Shown: positions 1 to 7,237, numbered from the stretch's first letter. The stretch is 11,228 nucleotides of DNA from an uncultured Eubacteriales bacterium (GCA_900556195.1 USOJ01000015.1:1-11228); one strand, 5' to 3'. Notes: generated by a model not told the origin, from the sequence alone. Made by a program: numbers and translations.

Positions 1-1055
1 GTTTCAGCAGACACCGTTAAATCTGACGGTAAATTAGCATTTATTGCGATATCCGACTTATTCGCGACTATCACACGCGGTTTATCGCCGATTTCTTTTA
101 ATATTTCTTCGTCTTCATTCGCCAAACCGAAAGTTCCGTCCAATACGACGAGGCACACGTCCGCTTCGCGTAAAAATCGTTTCGCCCTATCAATACCAAC
201 GCTTTCGATTGTATCGTCGGATTGTCTAATGCCTGCTGTGTCGGTAAAGCAAAATCTTACGCCGTTTATATCCAAGTCGCCTTCTACTGCGTCGCGCGTA
301 GTACCCGCAATCGGCGAAACTATCGCTTTATCGTAATCGAGTAATCTGTTCAGAATAGAACTCTTACCTACGTTAGGTCTTCCTACGATAGCGACTTTTA
401 CGCCGTTTTTTATCTTTCTGCCCGTACCGTATTTACCTATAAGAGCCGAAACTTCGTTTTTGACGCTTTTTAACGTATTAAGAATTTCGTCGTAATTGTC
501 TTCGGTAACTCCTTCTTCGGGATAGTCTATCCCCGCGTCGATATATGCAAGCGCGTAAGTTAATTTTGCCTGCATACCTTTGATTTTGCGGGTTAAGTTT
601 TCTCTGTAAAGATAATATCCCGCCTTTGCCGCGCCGACGCTCTCGCCGTTTATCATATCTATAAGACCTTCGGCGGAAGCAAGACTCATTTTCCCGTTTA
701 CGAATGCCCTGCGGGTAAATTCGCCCTTCATTGCGGGCGCAGAGCCGAGCTCAAACGTCTTTTTCAATATTCCGCGAGAAATCGATATGCCGCCGTGGCA
801 ATGAAATTCGACCATATCTTCGCCCGTATAACTTTTCGGCGCTTTGAAATACACGCACATACCGAAATCGTAAAATCCGTCGCCTTCGATATTGCCGACG
901 TACATTTTATACGGTTCAAAATCTTTTACGGCTGTTCTACCGAGCGGAGTAAACATTTTTTCGGCTATGTCAAGCGAATTTTTACCGCTTATTCTTATTA
1001 TGGCGACTCCGCCGATTCCCGGCGCGGTCGATATTGCGCTGATATTGTTTTCCAT
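1..1055 (-). CDS. mnmE: tRNA modification GTPase MnmE (TrmE), C-terminus cut by window edge
   Basis: MnmE works with MnmG to install the (carboxymethyl)aminomethyl group on the wobble uridine of certain tRNAs, using GTP hydrolysis; it is cytoplasmic. The 351 visible codons begin MENNISAISTAPGIGGVAIIR, the family's folate-binding N-terminal domain, followed by the helical domain. The inserted Ras-like G domain shows the P-loop GRPNVGKS at residues 225-232, then the GTTRD switch, DTAG and the NKSD guanine-specificity motif. The last ~100 residues, including the C-terminal Cys-x-x-Gly-Lys motif, lie outside the window. The start is the ATG at 1055, 6 bases after the stop of the upstream membrane-protein gene, with no clear Shine-Dalgarno sequence, so translation is probably coupled. 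It is the third visible gene of the proS transcript. Identification rests on the intact G motifs and N-terminal match and is very secure. Confidence 0.97.
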   Translation of the reverse strand, partial: MENNISAISTAPGIGGVAIIRISGKNSLDIAEKMFTPLGRTAVKDFEPYKMYVGNIEGDGFYDFGMCVYFKAPKSYTGEDMVEFHCHGGISISRGILKKTFELGSAPAMKGEFTRRAFVNGKMSLASAEGLIDMINGESVGAAKAGYYLYRENLTRKIKGMQAKLTYALAYIDAGIDYPEEGVTEDNYDEILNTLKSVKNEVSALIGKYGTGRKIKNGVKVAIVGRPNVGKSSILNRLLDYDKAIVSPIAGTTRDAVEGDLDINGVRFCFTDTAGIRQSDDTIESVGIDRAKRFLREADVCLVVLDGTFGLANEDEEILKEIGDKPRVIVANKSDIAINANLPSDLTVSAE

Positions 1056-1061
1056 CGTAAA

Positions 1062-1868
1062 TTACTTTTTGTCGTTATCGAAATCCGTAAATGGATCGTC
1101 TTCGCTTTTGTTTGAAGAAAACTCCGCGAACGGATCGTCCGCTTGTTTATCGCTCTTACGTGATTGCGGCTTTTCGTTTGCGTATGAAGCCGTATAATAT
1201 TTTCTTCTCATTCCGTTTACGTAATCGTCGTAATCGACGTAGGCAGCGTTCCTGTTTATAAACAAAATCAACGCAGGAACGAAAAAACTGCCGAAAAACA
1301 CGTATCCGAGAAGCGAAAAGAGATTATATCTCATAACCTTATCGGGTGCGTAAGCACGGAACAAATTCGAATAAGTAAACAACGAAAATATTGCGTAAGC
1401 GGTCATTGCAAGGTAACCTATCGCGTCTATTGCGTTAAGTAGGAAAGAATTTCTTGCAAAATCGTCGGCGTTAAGAGGTCTGCCTTCCGAAAACAGCGCC
1501 TTTAACGGCTTTACCGCAAAGCATATATCCGTAACGAGCGCAAGCGCAAGATAAACCGCGCAACAAATCATGGCAACGATATAGAAATTTTTCGTCCTTG
1601 AAACGTACTTCCCGTTTGCTTGAAGTTTACCCATAAGCATATAACTCAAAAACGGAATAAACGCAAAATACGCGTTTTTAATATCTCTTCTTTTTGCCAT
1701 TTTATACAGCGCGATTCCGCGGAATATAAAGAATGCCAGAAAGAATAACAACTGCCTGCCGATAATCGCAGACAACATAACCGTATAGCCCGTTTGATTT
1801 AAGGCGTAACCGGATTCGTATAAATTGCTGCTTATACCGTACAGCGTATAAAGATAGTCGTACAACAT
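1062..1868 (-). CDS. multi-pass membrane protein of unknown function with acidic repeat tail
   Basis: I do not recognise a family for this 268-residue protein. About five hydrophobic segments are visible, at roughly residues 29-55, 66-80, 95-118, 141-169 and 182-204, separated by short Lys/Arg-rich loops. The first 28 residues are Tyr-rich. The last ~60 residues are hydrophilic and charged. They carry a short tandem motif, DDPFAEF at 244-250 and DDPFTDF at 257-263, which may be a cytoplasmic docking tail (inference). The start at 1868 is supported by GGAGAG about 8 bases upstream. The gene lies 18 bases after the proS stop and 6 bases before the mnmE start, so it is co-transcribed with translation genes. 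No catalytic motif is visible. Conserved spacing and a good ribosome-binding site make it a real gene, but function cannot be assigned. Confidence 0.85.
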   Translation of the reverse strand: MLYDYLYTLYGISSNLYESGYALNQTGYTVMLSAIIGRQLLFFLAFFIFRGIALYKMAKRRDIKNAYFAFIPFLSYMLMGKLQANGKYVSRTKNFYIVAMICCAVYLALALVTDICFAVKPLKALFSEGRPLNADDFARNSFLLNAIDAIGYLAMTAYAIFSLFTYSNLFRAYAPDKVMRYNLFSLLGYVFFGSFFVPALILFINRNAAYVDYDDYVNGMRRKYYTASYANEKPQSRKSDKQADDPFAEFSSNKSEDDPFTDFDNDKK

Positions 1869-1886
1869 ATTAACTCTCCGAATAAG

Positions 1887-3617
1887 TTAATTTCTGTAAG
1901 CGTCAAGAAGTTTTTCGACTTCTTTTTTAAGATAAACCGCCGCGTCGTCAATCGGTATTTCGCCTTTGAAAGATTTATCCCTGTAAGAAATTTCGATCAC
2001 GGCGTTGTCGAAATTTTTCCTGCTCACTACCGCCCTTAACGGAATTCCGAACAAGTCGGCGTCGGCAAACATAAAACCGGGTCTGACCGCCCTGTCGTCG
2101 TATAATACCTCTACTCCGCTTTTTTGTAAATCGTCGTAAAGTTTATCGGCAACGCCTTTCACTTCCGTATCGTCGGATTGCAGACAGCAGATTTCGACTT
2201 GCCACGGGGCAATACTCATCGGCCATATCGGACCGAATTTATCGTGCTGTTCCTCGCATATAGTCGCGGCGAGTCTGCCTACGCCTATGCCGTAGCAACC
2301 CATTATCGGGAATTTCCTTTCGCCGTCTTTATCGATATAAGTCATATTCATCGACTTGGTATATTTTTGACCGAGTTGGAAAATATTTCCGATTTCGACG
2401 CCTTTTTTAAGCGTAATGGTCGGCTTGCCGCAACACGGACAAACTCCGCCGTTATACGCTTTGGCAACTTCGACGTATTCGACTTTACCGACGTCCCTTT
2501 CGATATTCATCCCCGTATAGTGGTAATCTGCTTCGTTTGCCCCGCAAACGAAGTCGTCTATATTCAAAAGCGACTTGTCGTACACGACTTTAGCCTTACC
2601 TTTGAAGCCGACGGGGCCTATAAACCCGGCGACAATGTCGCTGTCTTCGGATATACCGACCGCCGGATGAACTTCTTTTTTCAGATAGATCCGGAGTTTT
2701 GTTTCGTTTACTTCCAGGTCGCCTCTGATAAATACGACGACGTATTCGTCGCTATCGTTAATCTGATATACGACCGCTTTGCACATTTTAGTCTGTTCGA
2801 CGCCGAGTTTACGCGTAAGCCCTTCTATCGTCTTTACGTTTGGAGTATATACCTTTTCCAGAGTTTTGAGTTCGCTGTCGATATTATGCGTAATACACTC
2901 CGCGACTTCTACGTTTGCCTTGTAATCGCAATTTGCGTTCGAACAGATCGCAAGCGTATCTTCGCCTATATCCGTCAGGAGCATAAATTCGTGCGAAACG
3001 TTTCCGCCCATCATACCGCTGTCGCTTTTAACCGCGATAAAATTTTTCGCGCCGCAACGGCGGAATATCCGATTATACGCCTCTAAACAACGATCGTAAT
3101 AACTTTCCAAATCCTCCTGTGAGGTATGGAACGAATAAGCGTCTTTCATGGTAAACTCTCTTACCCTTATAAGTCCGCCCCTCGCTCTCGGTTCGTCTCT
3201 GAATTTGGTCTGAATCTGATATATCATAAACGGGAAATCCGTATAAGACTGCGCGGTGTCGCGGGCAAGTTGTACGGCTGCTTCTTCGTGCGTCATACCG
3301 AGTACGAGTTTATTTCCGCTTCTATCGGTAAATCTTGCCATTTCGCTGCCGATACTCGTATATCTGCCGGATTCTTCCCATAAAGAAGCGGGCATGACGA
3401 CGGGGAACAATACTTCCTGTCCGCCAATCTTGTCCATTTCTTCTCTGATTATAGCCTCTATTTTTTTCGTTATTCTTTTAGTAGGCGCAAACAACGAATA
3501 TATTCCGTTCGCGACGTATTTCATATAACCGCCCTTCATCATAAGCGCGTGGCTCGCAATCTGGCAGTCTTTAGGTGTTTCTTTATATCTTACGCCGAGT
3601 AATTCTCTGACTAACAT
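1887..3617 (-). CDS. proS: proline-tRNA ligase (bacterial type, ProS)
   Basis: This cytoplasmic class II aminoacyl-tRNA synthetase charges tRNA-Pro with proline using ATP. At 576 residues it matches the usual bacterial length (~570). Motif 1 lies around residues 64-77 (GGQEVLFPVVMP). Motif 2 lies at about 139-162 (FRDEPRARGG, then REFTMKDAYSF). Motif 3 is GCYGIGVGRL at 440-449. The segment ~225-400 between motifs 2 and 3 is the insertion (editing) domain that clears mischarged Ala-tRNA, and ~470-576 is the anticodon-binding domain. Cysteine groups flank the insertion: C225/C230 and C393/C395/C396. The ATG at 3617 gives the usual family N-terminus (ETPKD..IASHALMMKGG). The nearest Shine-Dalgarno-like GGGAGAG is unusually far upstream (~16 bases), but no other in-frame start fits. 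It is the first gene of an operon with the membrane protein and mnmE. Confidence 0.98.
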   Translation of the reverse strand: MLVRELLGVRYKETPKDCQIASHALMMKGGYMKYVANGIYSLFAPTKRITKKIEAIIREEMDKIGGQEVLFPVVMPASLWEESGRYTSIGSEMARFTDRSGNKLVLGMTHEEAAVQLARDTAQSYTDFPFMIYQIQTKFRDEPRARGGLIRVREFTMKDAYSFHTSQEDLESYYDRCLEAYNRIFRRCGAKNFIAVKSDSGMMGGNVSHEFMLLTDIGEDTLAICSNANCDYKANVEVAECITHNIDSELKTLEKVYTPNVKTIEGLTRKLGVEQTKMCKAVVYQINDSDEYVVVFIRGDLEVNETKLRIYLKKEVHPAVGISEDSDIVAGFIGPVGFKGKAKVVYDKSLLNIDDFVCGANEADYHYTGMNIERDVGKVEYVEVAKAYNGGVCPCCGKPTITLKKGVEIGNIFQLGQKYTKSMNMTYIDKDGERKFPIMGCYGIGVGRLAATICEEQHDKFGPIWPMSIAPWQVEICCLQSDDTEVKGVADKLYDDLQKSGVEVLYDDRAVRPGFMFADADLFGIPLRAVVSRKNFDNAVIEISYRDKSFKGEIPIDDAAVYLKKEVEKLLDAYRN

Positions 3618-3657
3618 AATTTTATGGTTTACACTCTCCCGTATAAGTTACGCTTAT

Positions 3658-3686
3658 ATATTACTATAAAAACGGCGTTTTGTAAA
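3658..3686 (-). promoter_or_regulatory. sigma-A-type promoter of the proS operon
   Basis: On the minus strand TTTACA (3686-3681) is followed by a 17-base spacer and TAATAT (3663-3658). The predicted transcription start is near 3651, giving a leader of about 33 bases before the proS ATG at 3617, with GGGAGAG inside it. The spacing is ideal and both boxes match the housekeeping consensus well. The rest of 3618-3729 shows no ORF and no structured leader large enough for a T-box. Confidence 0.75.
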
Positions 3687-3729
3687 GTATTATCGCAAAA
3701 ATTAAGCGATATTTAGTGAAATTTCGCAT

Positions 3730-3758
3730 AAAAAAACGTCCGACGAACGTCGGACGTT
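3730..3758 (-). terminator. intrinsic terminator of the hydrolase gene
   Basis: A perfect 10-base-pair stem, AACGTCCGAC (3735-3744) with GTCGGACGTT (3749-3758), closes a four-base loop. Read on the minus strand it is followed by a T run (3736-3730). It lies 12 bases past the hydrolase stop and separates that gene from the proS promoter. Confidence 0.9.
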
Positions 3759-3770
3759 AATAAAACGTAA

Positions 3771-4628
3771 TCAAATCTTAACCCTGACTCCGTTTTCTGC
3801 AAGCCATTCGATAGATAATTCTACCCACTCTTTGACGGACTGAGTCATACCGTTTATCGCCCTTTTATACGCCTCGCTTCCGTATACGCAGGCGTTTGCC
3901 AGAGATAAACCGTGTTCGCCTTTGCCCCAGACGTGCAGGGAAAACGGCACTTCCGCCTCGTCGTAAGCGAGCGCAGCCAACAAAGCGTTTCTGCACGGCA
4001 CGGCGTTATCGGTATTCGTAGACCATATAAATGCGGGGGCGGAATTTTTATCGACGAGATTAGTTATATCCAACTTTTTTATAAGTTCTTCGTTTTCTTT
4101 ACCGCACAACTCCATAAAACTCCATTGATGAGCCTTTTTACCGCTCGTAATTACGGGATAACCGAGAACTATCGCGTTCGGGCGAGCGTTTACTTTTGAC
4201 TTAAAGATTTCGGCTGCGCCGTCGTCGTCGGGAATAGAACCGAGCATTGCGCAAAGATGTCCGCCGGCGGAAAATCCGACTGCCGCAACCATATCCGGGT
4301 CGACGTTTAATTCGTCTGCGTTAAGCCTTATATAGTTCATCGCCATAATCGCTTCGGCAAGTTGGTACGGATGTCTTACGGGCGAACAGGAATAACGTAA
4401 AACGAACGAATTGAAATTCTTCGCGGTGTAAGCAAGCGCGACAGGCTCGGCTTCCCTGTCGCTCGTCATCGAATAGCCTCCGCCGGGTATAACGAGCATA
4501 GCGGGGTGTTTTCTTTCAAGTTCGATCTCTCTGCTGTTATCGTTTACATAAGAATAAATAACGCCTACGCCGTTTTCGGGTTTTTTAACGCCGAAATATT
4601 CGTATAAGTCTATTTCGTTTATTTTCAT
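3771..4628 (-). CDS. alpha/beta-hydrolase, acetyl-esterase/xylan-esterase-like
   Basis: A 285-residue serine hydrolase of the alpha/beta fold, resembling the BD-FAE/acetyl-xylan-esterase-like group that removes acyl groups from carbohydrates; the actual substrate is unknown. The oxyanion-hole segment is IPGGGY at 47-52. The nucleophile elbow is GFSAGGH with Ser120. The likely acid is Asp207 (STNTDNAVP) and the base is His239 (GEHG), giving a complete triad. There is no signal peptide, so it is cytoplasmic and probably acts on imported sugars. I chose the ATG at 4628 because AGAGGTG sits 8 bases upstream. A TTG six codons earlier (4646) would put that ribosome-binding site inside the gene. It is transcribed alone from its own promoter (4656-4684) to a strong terminator, and its neighbours give no pathway clue. 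Confidence 0.88.
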   Translation of the reverse strand: MKINEIDLYEYFGVKKPENGVGVIYSYVNDNSREIELERKHPAMLVIPGGGYSMTSDREAEPVALAYTAKNFNSFVLRYSCSPVRHPYQLAEAIMAMNYIRLNADELNVDPDMVAAVGFSAGGHLCAMLGSIPDDDGAAEIFKSKVNARPNAIVLGYPVITSGKKAHQWSFMELCGKENEELIKKLDITNLVDKNSAPAFIWSTNTDNAVPCRNALLAALAYDEAEVPFSLHVWGKGEHGLSLANACVYGSEAYKRAINGMTQSVKEWVELSIEWLAENGVRVKI

Positions 4629-4655
4629 GGACAGCACCTCTTTCAAGTAAATTTT

Positions 4656-4684
4656 ATTGTATTATTTTTTTTCGGTTTTGTCAA
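4656..4684 (-). promoter_or_regulatory. consensus promoter of the hydrolase gene
   Basis: On the minus strand a perfect TTGACA (4684-4679) is followed by 17 bases and TACAAT (4661-4656). The predicted start near 4649 leaves a ~20-base leader containing the ribosome-binding site AAAGAGGTG before the ATG at 4628. It is divergent from, and does not overlap, the DUF1846 promoter. Confidence 0.85.
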
Positions 4685-4728
4685 TTATAATAAGTAAAAT
4701 ATTATCGGATTTTTTCTTCCCGCTTGAC

Positions 4729-4757
4729 TTGCCAAAACGTTTACAAAATGTTATAAT
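4729..4757 (+). promoter_or_regulatory. promoter of the DUF1846 gene
   Basis: TTGCCA (4729-4734), a 17-base spacer and a perfect TATAAT (4752-4757). The predicted start near 4764 gives a ~25-base leader with AAGGAG at 4773-4778 before the ATG at 4789. This excludes the in-frame upstream ATG at 4657, which lies before the promoter. Confidence 0.8.
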
Positions 4758-4788
4758 TAACGAGTTATTACCAAGGAGCCTTCACACC

Positions 4789-6273
4789 ATGACAAAAATC
4801 GGTTTCGACAGCGAAAAATACCTGAATTTACAATCCGAAAAGATACTCGAACGCATCGACGAGTTCGGCGGAAAACTTTATATCGAATTCGGCGGAAAAT
4901 TATTCGACGATTTCCACGCGTCGCGCGTACTCCCCGGTTTCGAGCCCGACAATAAAATCAAAATGCTCTGCAAACTGAAAGACAGAGCGGAAATAGTTAT
5001 CGTTATCAACAGTAACGATATAGCAAAAAATAAAGTCCGAGCCGACCTCGGCATCACCTACGATCAGGACGTAATAAGACTGATAGACGTATTCCGCAGT
5101 TACGGATTATACGTTTCGAGCGTCGTTCTGGCTCAATTTTCGCAAGAAAACGATTCCGCAAAGGCTTTCGAAGAAAACTTAAAAGAACAGAACGTAAAAG
5201 TTTATCATCACTACGCGATAAAGGGATACCCGAACAATATTCCGCTTATCGTAAGCGACGAGGGCTACGGTAAAAACGAATACATCGAAACTTCGCGCGA
5301 TCTCGTTATAATAACCGCGCCGGGTCCGGGTTCGGGTAAAATGGCTACTTGTCTTTCTCAATTATACCACGAACACAAACGCGGCAAAAAAGTCGGCTAT
5401 GCAAAATACGAAACCTTCCCCGTGTGGAATTTGCCGCTTAACCATATGGTCAACCTTGCATACGAGGCGGCTACAGCCGATTTGAACGACGTAAACATGA
5501 TAGACCCATGGCACCTTGCCGCTTACGGAAAACAGGCGGTAAATTACAACCGCGACGTTGAAATCTTCCCCGTACTCAATACTATGTTCGAGCAGATTAT
5601 GGGCAGTTCTCCGTATAAATCCCCTACGGATATGGGCGTAAACATGGCAGGCTACGCGATTTGCGACGACGAAGTTTGTAAAGAAGCGTCCAAACAGGAG
5701 ATTATCAGGCGTTATTTCAAAGCGCTTGCAAGAGAAAGAAGAAACGGCGAAGAACCTGCGGAATCCGTTAAAATTGATATGATAATGAAAGGCAACGGCA
5801 TATCCGTCGACGATCGCAGAGTTTACGTTGCCGCAAATAAATTATCGGACGAGCGCGGTTGCCCCGCGGCTGCGATAGAACTCGACGACGGAACGATAAT
5901 AACCGGCAAAACAAACGATTTGTTCGGTTGTTCTTCGAGCATGATCCTCAACGCGCTTAAATACCTTGCAGGTATCGATAAAGAAGTCGATTTAATTTCT
6001 AAAAATTCGATTATCCCGATTCAAGACCTTAAAATAAAATATCTCGGAAGTAAAAATCCGAGGCTCCATATCGACGAAATGCTTATTGCTCTGTCGTCTT
6101 CGGCGGAACACGACGAAAACGCAAAAAAGGCGATAAATCAACTTCCGAAACTTCGCAACTGCGAAGTACACACCACGGTGCTTCTTGCTCACAACGACGA
6201 AAAATTCTATCGCAAACTCGGTATAAACTTAACTTCCAACCCGATATTCAAAGATAAAAATCAAGCGCATTAA
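4789..6273 (+). CDS. DUF1846-family protein (function unknown)
   Basis: A 494-residue soluble protein matching the DUF1846 family, which is common in Firmicutes and Actinobacteria and has no established biochemical function. The N-terminus reads MTKIGFDSEKYLNLQS, then GGKLYIEFGGKLFDDFHASR and VLPGF, a family signature. Residues 177-184 are APGPGSGK, a glycine-rich loop resembling a nucleotide-binding P-loop, followed by MATCLSQLYHE. Further family-like stretches are KYETFPVWNLPLNHMVNLAYEA and GVNMAGYAI. No signal peptide or membrane segment is seen. The ATG at 4789 is chosen over the longer frame from 4657 because AAGGAG lies 10 bases upstream of it, the promoter lies between the two, and the extra 44 residues are non-conserved-looking and hydrophobic. 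It is transcribed alone, ending at a terminator 9 bases after the stop. Confidence 0.92.
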   Translation: MTKIGFDSEKYLNLQSEKILERIDEFGGKLYIEFGGKLFDDFHASRVLPGFEPDNKIKMLCKLKDRAEIVIVINSNDIAKNKVRADLGITYDQDVIRLIDVFRSYGLYVSSVVLAQFSQENDSAKAFEENLKEQNVKVYHHYAIKGYPNNIPLIVSDEGYGKNEYIETSRDLVIITAPGPGSGKMATCLSQLYHEHKRGKKVGYAKYETFPVWNLPLNHMVNLAYEAATADLNDVNMIDPWHLAAYGKQAVNYNRDVEIFPVLNTMFEQIMGSSPYKSPTDMGVNMAGYAICDDEVCKEASKQEIIRRYFKALARERRNGEEPAESVKIDMIMKGNGISVDDRRVYVAANKLSDERGCPAAAIELDDGTIITGKTNDLFGCSSSMILNALKYLAGIDKEVDLISKNSIIPIQDLKIKYLGSKNPRLHIDEMLIALSSSAEHDENAKKAINQLPKLRNCEVHTTVLLAHNDEKFYRKLGINLTSNPIFKDKNQAH

Positions 6274-6281
6274 CTCGTATT

Positions 6282-6319
6282 AAAAAATCCCGATTGCCGT
6301 TTGGCAATCGGGATTTTTG
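6282..6319. terminator. bidirectional intrinsic terminator, DUF1846 gene / feo operon
   Basis: A perfect 16-base-pair inverted repeat: AAAAATCCCGATTGCC (6283-6298) and GGCAATCGGGATTTTT (6303-6318) with a GTTT loop. A and T runs flank the GC core, so it works on either strand. It lies between the converging ends of the DUF1846 gene (6273) and the feo operon (6331). Confidence 0.93.
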
Positions 6320-6330
6320 TTTTTGACTCG

Positions 6331-6684
6331 TTACTTCAAAAATGAAAACAAACCTTTTTTAGGAACGTCGATTTCGAGAAGTTGCGTAGTGAGATAAAGG
6401 TTACGCTCAAGGTTTGTAGCATCAACGATATTTATTACGCAATCGGGTTTTTCGTCGAGAACGTAGTTTCTCGCTATGACTTCTTCGGGCGTATAAGGCG
6501 AAAGCGAATATATACCGGGAAGGTCTACTATCGCAATCGGTTCGGCGCATTTTTTATATACGCCGTCGCGCTTATCTACCGTAACGCCGGGCCAGTTACC
6601 GACGTGGGCGGTCGAACCCGTCAAACTGTTGAATAACGTAGTTTTACCGCAGTTCGGGTTACCGGCTAACGCAAATCTTTTCAT
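6331..6684 (-). CDS. feoB: truncated FeoB: N-terminal GTPase fragment only
   Basis: Normal FeoB (about 650-800 residues) is a ferrous-iron membrane transporter with an N-terminal G domain. This gene encodes only 117 residues. P-loop GNPNCGKT is at 8-15, followed by the G2 threonine T35 in GNWPGVTV, DLPG at 54-57, and NIVDATNLERNLYLTTQLLE, all closely FeoB-like. Homology stops at about residue 108 (DVP), just before the fourth G motif (Asn-x-x-Asp). It is replaced by a short tail, KKGLFSFLK, then a stop. The helical regulatory domain and all membrane segments are absent, and the next 57 bases hold only a terminator. The start overlaps the preceding feoA stop (TAATG), with AAAGGA upstream. It is either a decayed feoB or a stand-alone mini-GTPase. 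The retained motifs are intact, so I call it a coding gene, probably not an iron transporter. Confidence 0.8.
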   Translation of the reverse strand: MKRFALAGNPNCGKTTLFNSLTGSTAHVGNWPGVTVDKRDGVYKKCAEPIAIVDLPGIYSLSPYTPEEVIARNYVLDEKPDCVINIVDATNLERNLYLTTQLLEIDVPKKGLFSFLK

Positions 6685-6917
6685 TATCCTTTAACCTCCA
6701 TCTTCACGCAAACCGCTTCGGTTTTACGAAGTGTTAATTCGTAACCGCGTAACGTTACTTCGATAGGATCGCCGAGCGGCGCTTTTTTACGCATATGTAT
6801 TTCAGCGCCCGGAGTGATGCCCATATCGAATAAACGCCTTTTGATTTTACCTTCGCCGACGACGGATTTAACTACCCCGTCCTCGCCTACGGAAAACAAA
6901 TCGAGTGTCTTTTCCAT
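6684..6917 (-). CDS. feoA: FeoA-domain protein (second copy in operon)
   Basis: A 77-residue protein with the SH3-like FeoA fold, a small cytoplasmic partner of FeoB in ferrous-iron uptake. The core segment IKRRLFDMGITPGAEIHMRKKAPLG at ~25-49 and the closing PIEVTLRGYELTLRKTEAVCVKME match the family's L-x-x-[ML]-G-[IL]-x-x-G and R-x-x-x-x-L-R-x-x-E-A patterns. The length is the usual ~75. The start is the ATG at 6917, supported by AAAGGAG about 8 bases upstream. A longer frame reaching 6998 would overlap the upstream gene and add non-family sequence. The stop overlaps the feoB fragment start by one base, implying coupled translation. Confidence 0.92.
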   Translation of the reverse strand: MEKTLDLFSVGEDGVVKSVVGEGKIKRRLFDMGITPGAEIHMRKKAPLGDPIEVTLRGYELTLRKTEAVCVKMEVKG

Positions 6918-6945
6918 ATATGTATCTCCTTTAATTTTTACAACT

Positions 6946-7158
6946 TCAAGCCACGAAAATCTTCGAAGACAAGTCTGAATCGAGAGCAATACGCCCATCC
7001 TTTATCTTAACGACGACCGAACCGCCTTCGGAACTCAACACCGTAATACTTCCGTTTACGGTTATCCCTAAACTTTCGAGATGTTTTTTTAACTTTTCGT
7101 CTGCCGCAACGCGAACTATTCTCAATTCGGTGTTGGTCGGCGCAATTACTATCGGCAT
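6946..7158 (-). CDS. FeoA-domain small protein (first gene of feo operon)
   Basis: A 70-residue protein of FeoA type but divergent from its neighbour: ELRIVRVAADEKLKKHLESLGIT, then NGSITVLSSEGGSVVVKIKDGRIALD and a closing SSKIFVA. The L-x-x-L-G-I-x-x-x-G-x-I-x-V pattern and the R-x-A-L-D beta strand fit the SH3-like FeoA fold. Two short FeoA proteins ahead of feoB is an arrangement known in Firmicutes. The ATG at 7158 follows AAAGGAGG with a 6-base spacer, an excellent ribosome-binding site. It lies first behind the feo promoter, and 28 bases separate it from the next feoA. A role as FeoB accessory or regulator is inferred from family and context. Confidence 0.85.
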   Translation of the reverse strand: MPIVIAPTNTELRIVRVAADEKLKKHLESLGITVNGSITVLSSEGGSVVVKIKDGRIALDSDLSSKIFVA

Positions 7159-7182
7159 TTTATGCCTCCTTTCGTGTGAAAT

Positions 7183-7198
7183 ATGAAACTTATTTCAT
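7183..7198. promoter_or_regulatory. palindromic operator 1 (feo leader side)
   Basis: ATGAAACTTATTTCAT is a perfect 6-base inverted repeat with a 4-base centre. It covers the start-site region of the feo promoter (about +4 to +19), where a bound repressor would block transcription. It shares the ATGAA-N6-TTCAT pattern with the palindrome at 7242-7263. An overlapping alternative pairing, TGAAAT (7177-7182) with ATTTCA (7192-7197), is also possible. Assignment to the neighbouring TetR protein is inference. Confidence 0.65.
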
Positions 7199-7208
7199 TT
7201 TCGCATTT

Positions 7209-7237
7209 ATTATACCCCCGACCGTTATAGTGGTCAA
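7209..7237 (-). promoter_or_regulatory. promoter of the feoA-feoA-feoB' operon
   Basis: On the minus strand TTGACC (7237-7232), a 17-base spacer and perfect TATAAT (7214-7209). The start near 7202 leaves a ~44-base leader with a strong ribosome-binding site. It is flanked by two palindromes, one downstream of the -10 box and one just upstream of the -35 box, suggesting repressor control. No recognisable Fur or DtxR box was seen here. Confidence 0.85.

Noticed and set aside
2178..3086. 302-codon open frame antisense to proS
   Set aside because: It lies fully inside proS on the other strand, lacks a ribosome-binding site and resembles no family. Codon bias explains its length.
3618..3729. T-box leader ahead of proS
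   Set aside because: The predicted leader is ~33 bases, with no specifier stem, T-box sequence or attenuator.
4629..4646. Upstream TTG start for the hydrolase gene
   Set aside because: The ribosome-binding site would then be inside the gene. The ATG at 4628 is correctly spaced.
4724..4757. TTGACT at 4724 as -35 box of the DUF1846 gene
   Set aside because: The spacer would be 22 bases. TTGCCA at 4729 gives the standard 17.
4657..4788. 44-residue N-terminal extension of the DUF1846 protein
   Set aside because: The promoter (4729-4757) and AAGGAG (4773-4778) lie inside it, and family similarity starts at the ATG at 4789.
6274..6380. Frameshift at the A6 run of feoB hiding the rest of the gene
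   Set aside because: Only 57 bases remain before the opposite gene ends, filled by a terminator. No frame there could encode the missing ~550 residues.
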